From Voacanga thouarsii (lineage: Eukaryota; Streptophyta; Magnoliopsida; Gentianales; Apocynaceae): DNA of 64,000 nucleotides. This document shows, in pieces, positions 36,459 through 46,642 of this stretch (within the stretch, counting starts at the first letter, position 1; each line of letters begins with the position of its first letter). Under the pieces are notes generated by a model that was not told the DNA's origin, ran no database searches, and saw only the letters and a list, made by a program, of their open reading frames with translations. The stretch lies in contig JANUWF010001699.1 in NCBI GenBank assembly GCA_026120185.1, positions 598,001 to 662,000 on the forward strand. The letters run 5' to 3'. Made by a program: the position numbers and the translations under genes.

Positions 36459-36557
36459 ATTGCTGCCTTTCCATGTCTGGTAAATCCGTAAACCATCCGA
36501 ACCGTTAGTGGATCCAGAAAGCGGATCGGTCCGCTTGGGTGGAGGAGCCACATACAT
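36459..36557 (-). pseudogene. DHHC S-acyltransferase first exon
   Basis: A 33-codon exon that starts with ATG (36557-36555), reads MYVAPPPKRTDP and later GLRIYQTWKGSN, and ends exactly at a GTGAGT donor. This is the N terminus of plant DHHC-type protein S-acyltransferases, which palmitoylate membrane proteins. In full-length members the next exon encodes the first membrane span, and the DHHC cysteine-rich domain follows. Only this exon and its 5' flank are captured. An ATG plus an intact donor at the upstream edge of the captured block means a transcript starting here could splice into the LEO1 and ABC pieces. Confidence 0.75.
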
Positions 36558-36872
36558 CTCTTGTCCCCTTTCTTTCCCTAAAGTCTCAACTCGAAATCTC
36601 CAGCACATCACCAACTATACAGAGCCAATAGCAAATATAAAATTAGACATAAACCAAGAGAAAGTAAAGGAGACAGCACTAGCATCTTAAAAGTCCGACC
36701 ATAAAATTAGAAACAAATTCATCCGATTCCGGCGACTTTTGATATGGCTTAACAGTGGACTTTAAGGCCAACAAGCCATGAGAGCAAAGGATGTGTTTGG
36801 GCAGAAACCAGGAAGAAAAAAAAAAAGGCAAAGGAGAGAAAAGGGTTTGTTGAGTGTGCGCTGCTAACAATG

Positions 36873-36985
36873 ATGCTATATTTTTTTATTTTTTGATATT
36901 TTATTCTAAACATTGAGAATATCATTATTATAGGGATATTTTTAATTAATGATGAAAAAAAGTGTAGTTAGAATAGATTTTTTTT
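36873..36985 (+). repeat. Subterminal direct repeat, inner copy
   Basis: It matches 37053-37170 (shared words GCTATATTTTTT, CATTATTATAGGGA, AGTGTAGT.AGAATA) but has TG or TA where the outer copy has CG. Confidence 0.75.
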
Positions 36986-37052
36986 TTAATATTACGACGC
37001 ATTTCCATTAACGTCGGGAAAATATATCAAATATCGACACTGTAATTAAAAA

Positions 37053-37174
37053 ATGACGCTATATTTTTTATTTGGTGACATTTTATTTTAAACGTCTGCA
37101 ATGTCATTATTATAGGGACGTTTTTAATTAATGACGTAAAAAAAGTGTAGTCAGAATAAATTTTTGTTGTAGTG
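37053..37174 (+). repeat. Subterminal direct repeat, outer copy with terminus
   Basis: The outer copy keeps GACGC, GGGACG and GACG, and ends in the terminal inverted repeat TTGTTGTAGTG. Confidence 0.75.
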
Positions 37175-39442
37175 TATCCTTGTTAGTGAAACAACTGTTG
37201 CAACACATTAACATCTCCAAAGTATGAAAAGCCAATCGAGACCTTATTTTATCAATTACTCGAGCGTTCTCACTAAAGATACTTTCTTATTATACTGTGG
37301 AGATAGGTGGTGTCAAAAGATCATGTGCCATTTTGGATAAAATTGGATATTCCTTTACATGATCCTTTCCACCAACCACAAATGTCAAAATATTTATCCT
37401 CATTTTCTACCAGAAGTTACATCTTGTAAATTGTTATCTTATTTTAGGTGGCAGATAATCTTCTTTGACACTTCATGATACCTTATGGATTAAATTTTGA
37501 TGAAATCGAAAAAGTAGATCTTCGTGATAGTTGAAATTGACTACTAGATGATAATGATGAATCTTCCTCACTGATAGTAGTAAAAATAGAATAAAAAAAA
37601 ATTCAAACTCATACAAGTTATATATCAGATAGCACTTTAGCCATTTTATCTTTTATGTCTTTTATCATGAGTTGCTTAAGTATTAAAGATTCATCAAAAT
37701 CTAATTTTTCGTAAAGTTATTCAATAATACTACAAAATCCAAGAGTTTTTACTCGATGATCTAAACACAATGCCATGTAATATAAAATACGAATATCTTT
37801 AGAATATTTCTTATATTTTCAAAATACTTTTCATAAAATAACCATATTGGCGATACTTCATATACTCACTAAAAATATATGTTACCTTAACAAGTGTAAG
37901 AAGAATATAATAAATAGTGGGATAATAAATCTTGATAAAAGTTTAGTTACTTCTTTAAAAGTAATTAAAACTATTGAAAATGCAATACAATTTTCAAAAT
38001 AAGTATCAGTGAGTTGAGGTTGAAAATGTTACTATTACAAAATTTAATACGTTGATTTTGATAAGGTATAACACTTTCAAACATATCAAAAGTTAAATTC
38101 TATCTAATTTTACAATCTAATCTAATTTTTTAAAAAGAAATACACTGTTCTCGGCATAAAGCTTTAAAATTTTTAAGCAGGTTAGAGAAATTTTAATAAA
38201 TAAAATAACATTTTTAATTATATTAATAGTATCATCAATATATTTATATCCTTCCTTAACACTAAAATTAAATATTTGATAAGCACACTTAGTATGAAAT
38301 AAAATACCATCTAATATAGGATTCATATTATTTTTCAAAATTGTTATGGCAAAATCATTATTTGAAGCATTATCTAAGAAAATAGAAATAATTTTGTTTC
38401 ATATTTTATATTCACGACATATTTGAGTAATCATTCTAGCAATTACTACTTACATGAGGATATCTAAATAATTCTTTTTTATACTAATCAATCATGATCG
38501 ATCCAATGATGTGTAATGCACAAATAAGCCTTATTAGTACCTGTACTCTAATTGTTAGAAGTAAGAGCAAATTTTCAATTATAAGAATCAAACATAGTAA
38601 TACAATACTCTTTCATCTCTTTGTATATCTTTATTCTATTATTTTTTAATGTTGTTTTAGAAATCCTTTTAAACGAAGGTTGGCAATGGTATTGCATAAA
38701 TTGTTCATAAAATGGATTTTTTGAAAAAATAAAAGGTAATTTAGTTTTAACAAACATTTTAGCAAATATAGTTCAAGTTTTTTAATGATTATATTAAAAA
38801 TTACTTATAATTTGACCTCCTGTAATATAGATTTGTTATTAATTAAGTAGGTTTTTTAACTAATCATTATGTATGTGTCTAACTAAATTTCTTGTCTCTT
38901 CTCCCTTCTTATGTCCATATACCACCTTACAAATTTTATATATTACTCTATTATTATCGTTATCATTTTCAAAAAGATTCCAAACCGTAGAGATTTTTGG
39001 TTTAGCTACAGCTTGCGAACATTCAGTATCAACCTGAGACACACCCATATTAGATTCATTTGATTAATACTTAGAGTTGGTTCTTGTACACTAATTCTAG
39101 GCCTTTATTTTTATTACTTGTTTCATTATTTATTAAATTCAAGGTTAGATCTATATTAAATTAAAAATGTGCAGATGATTGTGAAGAAAAATAATAATAT
39201 TGATATGGATCCATTTTTCAAATATTTATTATGTAGACTAAACAAGAATAATCAATTAAAACTTAAATAAAAGTTTGAAGAAATAAATAAGAATTCAAAT
39301 AAAATGAAACACTACAAGAAAAATGCACTTTAGTGACGGAAATTAGCGACGGCTTTGTTACCGTCGCTAATTTGCGACGGAATAGCGACGGCAAACAAAA
39401 ATTTTTAATTTAAATTTATTTTTTAAAAATTTGTCAAAAGCC

Positions 39443-39800
39443 ATAGCTAATCCCTCGCTAATTAGTCCCTCGCTAATTAGAGAGGGATTAGCTACGGCAT
39501 TTGAACAATTAATTAGTATTACCGTAGCTAATCCCTCGCTACTTAGCAAGGGATTAACTACGGATTCTTGTCCCTCGTTAATTAGCAAGGGATTAGCTAC
39601 GGCATACGTACTTAGAACTTACACTAAATTAATTGAAAATGCCGTAGCTAATCCCTCACTAATTAGCGAGGGATTAGTTACGGTATCGTAATTAACACTA
39701 ATACTAATCAATGTCGTAGCTAATCCCTCGCTAATTAGCAAGGGATTAGCTACAGCTTATTGTCCCTCGCTAATTAGCAAGGGATTAGCTACGGCTTCAG
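39443..39800. repeat. Palindromic repeat array in the CACTA element
   Basis: Six or seven imperfect palindromes of the form GCTAATCCCTCGC, TAATTA, GCGAGGGATTAGC with CGTAGC/GCTACGG edges. Translated, they give meaningless NPSLISEGL repeats on both strands. Confidence 0.9.
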
Positions 39801-39880
39801 AATCCCTCGCTAATCTGTCGCTAATTTACAAAAAAAAAATACTATATAATTAATATAAAGAACAAAAAATCACAAGAATA

Positions 39881-39950
39881 TTAATAGCCTAGTAGTGGAG
39901 CACGTGCTCCCCCCACAACAAGGACGCGGGTTCGAGCCCCGTGTCCGACA
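39881..39950 (+). repeat. tRNA-like module, copy 2
   Basis: It has an A-box-like TAGCCTAGTAGTGG and a perfect B-box GGTTCGAGCCCC about 45 bp downstream, then GTGTCCGAC. This copy keeps the B box better than the copy at 11445-11512. No cloverleaf or 3' CCA-proximal stem was recognised. Confidence 0.65.
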
Positions 39951-40270
39951 TAATCTCAAAAAATTATCTGGGTCGGGTCGGTGGTCGGACCGAACCGGTT
40001 ACGCCAGGTCTTGACTAATTAATTTTTTTTTAATAAAATTCGTTGGCCGTCGCTAATCCGTCACTAAATTTGGCCGTCGCTATTTAGCGACAGATTAGCA
40101 ACAACCTTAATTGCAAATTTAATTATAAATATCATTACTTAATATCTGTCGCTATTTGCGACGCCAGTCTTAGCGAGGGTAAAAATCCGTCGCTAATCCA
40201 TCGCTAAACTCAATTAGCGACGGATTAGCGACAAATTTGACCGTCGCTAAATTGTTGTTTTCTTGTAGTG

Positions 40271-40838
40271 AAATAAAGTATTAGCAAATAATGAAATAAG
40301 AGAATTGAAAAATATAAATAATTAGTAAATTAACTTAAAATAAAATAAATAACTAAAACAAATAAATATTAAATAAAGTTAAAAAATAAGAATGTATGAT
40401 TAAAAAACACTAATTAATTGATGGCCAAGAAACAATAACACTTTATTGAGCTTTATTTCTTATCTTCTTTAACACTTAAACTATCCACTATTCCGCCACT
40501 TAATAATCTTTCAAAATATGAAGATTTTACTTGAAGAATTTTAAAAAAATATATAAAAGATAAATTCTATTCTAACACTTTTTGTAGAGGAAATGGAGAG
40601 AATTGAAGATTATGAGAGAAAGAAGAATGAAAATAGAGAGTTAGAGAGAATTGGAGAGAGGTAGAGAGTATTTGTTGCGTTTTGGAGTGAATTATGGGAT
40701 ATTTATAGAGTTCTAGAGATTGGCGTGTGAAATAGCCATAGGGGGGCCAAAAAGCAATGAAAAAAACTTAACTTGTGTGTGTTGGGGTCAAATTGTTAAA
40801 AAAAAAAATAGAAAACTATTATGTAATGGCTATCTACG
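40271..40838 (-). other. 5' region of the hAT with promoter
   Basis: Non-coding DNA between the CACTA right end and the hAT GC-rich end. On the minus strand a TATAAATA box stands at 40707-40700, about 1.6 kb upstream of the BED-like start (0.7 kb without the CACTA insertion). A GA-rich tract lies downstream of the box. Confidence 0.5.
40700..40707 (-). promoter_or_regulatory. TATA box of the hAT transposase
   Basis: TATAAATA on the minus strand, in the correct orientation upstream of the transposase remnant. Confidence 0.5.
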
Positions 40839-41065
40839 CAGGCCAACCCGTGACGAATCGCTTATCGGGATAGACTAACCCACCACAGTGGAGCCAGTTC
40901 AGTTCTTGGTCCTGAATTGATGGGCCTAACCGGCCTACATGCCATTGCTAGAGGTAGCCTCTAACCATTAGGAATAAGATCTCACTAGATACGATGAGGT
41001 CATTGCTGATATTGATGCAGATAAATAGCAAGTGGTAATAGATGCCAAAATTGAGTCTATGTATC

Positions 41066-41267
41066 TTTTATATATATAAGATAATTTATAAAGTTTTTCT
41101 CTTAATTTGGTATTTCTAACTAAGGTATAAATTAATTTGGATGTGTTAGGTTGATAACTATTTTTTATCTCATATTGGAATTTTTCTAAAAGAGATACAT
41201 TAATTTGAATATGTGGGCATATGTCAAGTAATTTGTAGTCAAGTTTCCTCTTTTTATTAATTAATTG
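41066..41267 (+). repeat. Left flank of the palindrome, direct repeat
   Basis: About 41100-41190 resembles 42312-42405 in direct orientation (shared words AATTTG.TATTT, TTAATTTGGATG and TTATCTCATAT). It directly flanks the long palindrome. Confidence 0.5.
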
Positions 41268-42315
41268 GATTTATTATAATTTATCCCCATTAAATTGGGG
41301 TAGTAATAGTTAATAGTACAAGTTATAAAAAAGAAGTTAGAGATCCATTAACAGTTAGTCAATGATGATATTAACTAACGAAAATTAGCTTTTTAATAAA
41401 ATATTTATTTTACTCATACTAATTATAAAATACCTAATATAACCCTTAGTGGAGGGAACTTAGCACATAAAATATTTGTGAACCTCTAGCATCTTTTTTA
41501 CAACTTATAGTATTAAAGTACCACTATTCCCAACATAATAAGGGTAAATTGCAATAAATCCTAAACTAAAATTTCAATCAATTTTCTAAAATTAAACATA
41601 TCATATACAACTTTATCAAGTTTAAAGAAATGCAAATTCAAATATAACATACCCGAAATAAAATTACGAAATTATACTAATATTTTTTGCACAAAAAAAA
41701 TGTACAGCCAAAAAAATTTATCATTTTTCCCTAATTTAAAATTTTTTTAAAAGTTAAAATTAAAAAAATTATCATCAATCTAAACGCATTTCTTACTTAT
41801 TTTGTCCTAACTAGCTTTACTAGTGGTTGTCAGGTGATGAAAATTTATTTTAAAAAAAAAAAGATTAGGGAAAGATGATAATTTTTTGGTGACTTTGCTT
41901 TTTTTGTGAGAAAAATAATTTTATTTTGGGTTTGTTATATTTGAATTTGTATCGTACTTAAGTCTTGACAAAATTGTAAATAATATGTCTAATTTTACAA
42001 AATTGATTAAAACTTTAGTTTCAGATTTATTATAATTTACTCCTATTAAGTTGAAAGATAGTGGTATTTTAATACCACAAATTATAAAAAAAAAAAATGA
42101 TAGAAGTCCACAACTATTTCATGTACCAAGTTCCGTCCACTAAAGGTTATATTAGGTATTTTATAATTAGTATTGGCAAAATAGACATTTTATTATAAAA
42201 TGAACTTTCGTTAATCAATATTATCATTAATTAATGGTCAATGGTTTTTTCACAACTTGTGATATTCAAGTGTCACAATTCTCTAACTTAATGGGAGTAA
42301 ATTACAAATAAACCT
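41268..42315. mobile_element. Long imperfect palindrome, foldback or MULE-like
   Basis: The left arm (41268-41812) and right arm (41822-42315) are reverse complements over about 500 bp with scattered mismatches and indels. The centre is ACTAGCTTTACTAGT near 41815. Each arm ends in a block that is itself an inverted repeat (41268-41575 and 42030-42315). TTAATTAATT-like words stand at both outer edges and could be a target duplication. There is no coding. Confidence 0.75.
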
Positions 42316-42925
42316 TAATTAATTTGATATTTTTAATTAGGCCATATGTTAATATGGATGCATTGGCATGGTAATTAGTTATTATCTCATATCTGTGATA
42401 CGTGTGCAATCTTTATATGATCTAATTTGTATATGTGTTTTTAAATTGAGAGTTAATTTAGGTATTAGATATATTAGGAAAATATATTAACAATTACAAA
42501 AATTACTTTTTCTAACATACGTCTCATGAACAGAGGCACATATTAATTTGAACAGATAAATTGACATATATATGATAATCTAAATAATAAAAAAATGATA
42601 TATGTAACAATTAATCTTTATGATAAACTTGGAGAAATTTTGAACTATTTATTAGTCCTAATCTACATTGCATATGATATATTCATAAATTTGGATAAAT
42701 TTTTTTGCAAAAAAAAAAAACAAAAAACAATGTCTGCAATATGAGGACTTCCCAAGGTGCCCCCCATATGGAATACAATACATTAGTATTGATATGATTG
42801 CACCATTCATTTGAATAAATTAACATATTATCCTTATCTTATATACAAAGAATCTCTTTACAACTTAATTTAGTTGTAACTTTGCATATGTAACTAAAAA
42901 AACATAACTTTATTAGCCCGGATGT
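42316..42925. other. Intergenic AT-rich DNA
   Basis: The first 90 bp are the direct-repeat partner of the flank at 41100. The rest is AT-rich with no recognisable gene or element. Confidence 0.4.
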
Positions 42926-42929
42926 GAGC

Positions 42930-43310
42930 GGTACGAATTCTATCCCCTAAATTCCTCTTCCATCGTTCCCCCTTCCCCTCCCCCTCTCCCTCTTAAAGAT
43001 ACATTAAGTGGTCCTTCTATATTATTTATTTATTTTTTTCAAATAAAAAATAAACTTTTATTAATCTAAATAATAAATTTTTATTTAGAAAAAAATAAAA
43101 AATAAATCTAAAATAATAAACCTAAATAATAAAATTTTATTTGAAAAAAGTAATAAATAAGAAACCTAAAATAAATAAATAATACACTTTTTATTTAAAA
43201 AAAAATAAATAGAGACAATGGAAGGAACACTTAGTAAATCCTTAAGAGCGGGAAAAATAATAAGGGAGGGATTTAAAGGAAAGGATCCTGGGGCGGATGC
43301 GAGAGTACCA
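42930..43310. mobile_element. Inverted-repeat MITE-like element
   Basis: The left arm (about 42930-43090) and the reverse complement of the right arm (about 43150-43310) share TTAAATCC/CTAAATTCC, CCCTCTTAAAGATACATTAAG and TGGTCCTTCTAT-like words in order. The interior is A/T-only. Ends are approximate and no target duplication was fixed. Confidence 0.55.
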
Positions 43311-45129
43311 TGCTTAGGCATTTGACTTGAACTAAAAGTTCATTCAATAAAACTAAATTTTGAATAAAAGATCCAGATCCTTCAAAAGTTTATGTACTTT
43401 TGATACTGAAAAAATAATTTTTGTTGTCCAAATCTACTTATTTAAAGATAATATCTGAAAATTAAAACAAATTTTCTCATATTAACAACTTTTTCTACAT
43501 TATTATATAAGATAAAATATAAAATAATTTTTAAATAATTACACCATACGTGACAAAGTGGTAATTTAATTGATTAGAAATATTGGTTACCCAACATTAT
43601 GAACTAAATTTGATTTATATTTCTTGCCACTAATGAAATGTACAAAAGAAAATAATTTACATTATACGAAAAATTGCCTTTCAAGTAATAATAAAAAGTG
43701 TCAAACCATTAATGTAAAGGTTAATGTAAGAATGAAATGATAACTCATCCGGTTAGAAGGACCTTGTGACATTAGAGAGAGTGAATTCAATTCTTGTCTC
43801 GTCCTAAAAAAATATGTAAAAATAAAATTAAAATTAAAAAAGATGGGCCAGACTTTCTCAAGTTTGCGACGCATCGATTAGATAAAAAACACCCCCACAA
43901 ACACAAAGCGAAAGCCCGGGTACGGTTGGGCTGGTTGAGGCCCAAAATCTCTTCAATTTGAAGTCTAGCGGTTGTACGTTGGTAGCATCCAATTGTACGT
44001 TGGTAGCATCCAAGGAATACAACACGGCGAGAAGGGATTTAAGAATAATTAATTAAATTTATTGCTTAATATTCTTATTTTGGTATTTGGATAACAAAAT
44101 TTAAAGGATTTTTTAGATTATTTTTATTAATATTTTATAACCAGTTAAAAATGATAAAAAAAAAATTTAAACTAGATTGGGACCAAACCAATACATGGGA
44201 GGTCAATTCTTATAGCATGAAAGGTTTTTTTTTTTTTTAATTAAAAAGGGTAAAATTAAAATGAGAAAAATAAATTCTATATTGGAATGCTACAAGCAGG
44301 TTTATCCCAAATTCTTGGAAGAAATAGAGGAAGCTATAACCCAAAAAAAAATGCTTTGACTATCGAATTTAATTCTTTTATTTTAAAAATAATTAGGAAA
44401 CTTTAATTTGTACGACTATATTAACCAAGGATTGGAAGGACAATATTAGAAACCAAGGAATATAATGTTTTTTATACTCTACAATTCAATATTTAATATT
44501 ACTATATTACAACTTAAGTGTGGTTGAGTTATTTCATCAATAAAAACTAAGGAAGCAAATCTTAAATATTCTCTCTTTGATTCATAGACAATCTCCAATA
44601 TCCAATACTTCCAACAAACTCCACGGTTTTGATAATATAATATAAAAAATTTTGCTTTACTTCTGTTTGGATTTAAATATTTATTTTAAAATATACAGAT
44701 TCTATTAATTTATGAGTTTCACTATTAATCTTGGAAATTAATAAAAATAAAGCAATAATTTAGTTGTAGTAAATACTCTTCTAAATTTTTTTATCCAATT
44801 AAAATAAGACAATCAAATCTTAACAAGTGATATAATATTTATTTAATTTTTTTATTATTTAATTAATTTAATAATTAAATACCTAATTCGTAATTTTACT
44901 AAAACATTATGATTGAATTATACACCGTCAAAAACGAATTCTTGATTCTAGCTATTAGTGGGGGTCAATTAGAAATTTCAAGAGAAGGAGTTGAAAAGAA
45001 CTTTCCTGCCTCTAGCCATTTCAAGGAAATGGACGTCATTTTTTCACTCTAATGGTGATGAGGATTCTGTTATTGCTGGATTAGGAAACGTGATAAAGGC
45101 AAATAAGAACCTATTTTGACAAATAACTA
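43311..45129. other. Intergenic DNA without genes
   Basis: AT-rich, all frames closed. A perfect tandem duplication of about 20 bp (TTGTACGTTGGTAGCATCCAA) sits near 43974-44012. Nothing else is recognised. Confidence 0.5.
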
Positions 45130-45440
45130 TGTAATAAAACTCAATTAAGTATTTATTTTATAATAAATAATTTTAAGTACTTAACTAATTAAAAGTGTTT
45201 GATAATAGATTTTTATTATCATTTATTTAATTAAGATGTACTTAAACTCTTTTATAAAATTTAAGTGAAATAAAAATAAGTTATTTAAAATCTAAATACA
45301 TTAAATATTCATCTAATTATTAATTTTATATTTATTCTAAATTATAATAACATATAATATAAAATCGAATTATAATTAATACAAAATTCAAATTAAATCT
45401 TTATACTTCTCTTTTAAGAATTTAGCATTTAAATATTTAG
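45130..45440 (+). mobile_element. AT-rich MITE, copy 2
   Basis: The reverse complement matches 6575-6925. The two copies are in opposite orientation and about 38 kb apart. Confidence 0.5.
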
Positions 45441-46140
45441 ATTTTAGTTTTATTAAACGGGTCTTAACATGTTCCTTAATCTAGTTTCATTACAACGTAC
45501 AAATTTAATCATATTTAGTATCAAGAAATAACTAAAATTTCCTAAATAAGAAAAATTAGAAGGGGGGAGGAACCATGCATGATGTATACTAACTTAGATT
45601 GAATTAGTTCTCATTATAAATTAGTTGCTTGAATATCCAAGTTTTTGTTTCCCTCCTTTTACGTCACTCCAATGTTAAAAATTTTATTTTTATCTTACTA
45701 AAATTTAAAATTTTTAAAAAGTTTTCTTAGCAATTATCTTTCGTCTTTCTAAAAATTTTTCAAAATTTTATCATTGAATCCTTTAATATATTCTTGTATG
45801 TAATTTGCCCTCTAACTTCAAATTCTTTATTGTATCTCTATTAAATTAGAATTTTCAATTTTCATTATGATTAGATTAAGGGACAAATGATTTTATTATA
45901 GAAATTTTTGGAGTCAAGGAAGAACTAAATGGGAAGTGACGTTCAATTAACTAAAAAGGACCCTTCTAGAAAAGAAAAACTAAGAAGGAAGTGAAAATGT
46001 CACTCTTTTTTTTTTTTAAAGAATCCAATTTGCTCGTTTTTTTCTTTTTTGATATATCAGAAAAGAAAATATTAATTAAAATTATAAGCCATGTTTAATA
46101 AAGAGAGATGATACTTAATTCAATTACCTTCTTCTCGTCA
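45441..46140. other. Intergenic DNA without genes
   Basis: AT-rich with poly-T runs. No feature is recognised. Confidence 0.5.
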
Positions 46141-46168
46141 CAATTTGTTCCTTTTCAGACATCAAAAA

Positions 46169-46197
46169 GGGGTGCGGGGGAGGGGGGGAGGGTGGGG
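46169..46197 (+). repeat. G-quadruplex-prone tract
   Basis: Five runs of three or more G within 29 bp (GGGGTGCGGGGG, then a seven-G run, GGG and GGGG). It stands about 150 bp upstream of a TATA box in otherwise AT-rich DNA. Confidence 0.8.
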
Positions 46198-46349
46198 ATT
46201 GTTTTGTTATTGGCTTTTTTTTTTTTTTTTTTTTGGTTTTGTGTTCGTTAATGGAGGAGTAAAGATTGCCCTCTCAAACACGAAAGGCCTGTTATTTTCA
46301 AACTTTGAAAGAAGTGCAAAAAGAAGTCCTTGTCAAGATTCTACTTTCC

Positions 46350-46357
46350 TATATATA
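46350..46357 (+). promoter_or_regulatory. Candidate TATA box
   Basis: TATATATA in a C/T-rich context, followed within 200 bp by more balanced sequence that includes the 104-bp duplicated segment. It may drive a non-coding transcript. No protein-coding gene follows convincingly. Confidence 0.35.
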
Positions 46358-46538
46358 CTTTTTTCAAGTTATAGCCCTTTGGAGTTTGTAAAGCACTATC
46401 AAAACAGTATAGAAAAGAAAGCCAACAAAGAAAAGTTGCCCACCATTAAGGGGTCTACACTCTACAAATCCAACTCACCTAACCAAAACTTTTTCCCCAT
46501 TTGTTGCTTTTTGTTTTACACAAATTTTCTATGTCATA

Positions 46539-46642
46539 TGCAAGATTCTTCCCACATTGGTACCCCATCCCTGTCTAGTCCCATAGCCCTTAGCTTGGGA
46601 GCTCTATGCTTGAAACCCCCAAAAGACCCTTCACTTTACTCT
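46539..46642. repeat. 104-bp segment duplicated at 6104-6207
   Basis: A gap-free match to 6104-6207 with about 14 mismatches. On the plus strand it reads QDSSHIGTPSLSSPIALSLG, continuing past SLYS. On the minus strand it reads SEGSFGGFKHRAPKLRAMGL, continuing to WEESC and then a stop (TGA here, TAA in the other copy). Just before the minus reading both copies have an AG (TACAG in the 6-kb copy), as a terminal exon would. Neither reading is a protein I recognise. Confidence 0.8.

Larger units (their letters stand above)
39310..40270. mobile_element. Non-autonomous CACTA element, 961 bp
   Basis: The left end is CACTACAAGAAAA (39310) and the right end TTTTCTTGTAGTG (40270), flanked by the 3-bp duplication AAA. 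The body holds an array of palindromes around GCGAGGGATTAGCTACGG, an AT leader, a tRNA-like module, a GC-rich patch and a short second set of CCGTCGCTAAT units. No coding. It has the same architecture as the eroded element at 9880-12135. It is inserted in the 5' part of the hAT. Confidence 0.85.

Noticed and set aside
39367..39691. Frames with repeated NPSLISEGL on both strands
   Set aside because: They read through the palindromic CACTA repeat array; both strands give the same peptide because the repeats are inverted.
39881..39950. Calling the A-box/B-box module a tRNA gene
   Set aside because: No acceptor stem or anticodon arm could be paired, and it is embedded in a transposon in two places.
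46592..46606. Similarity of GGGAGCTCTA to the end of miR159
   Set aside because: Only about ten bases agree, the other copy at 6 kb differs there, and no foldback with a matching arm was found nearby.
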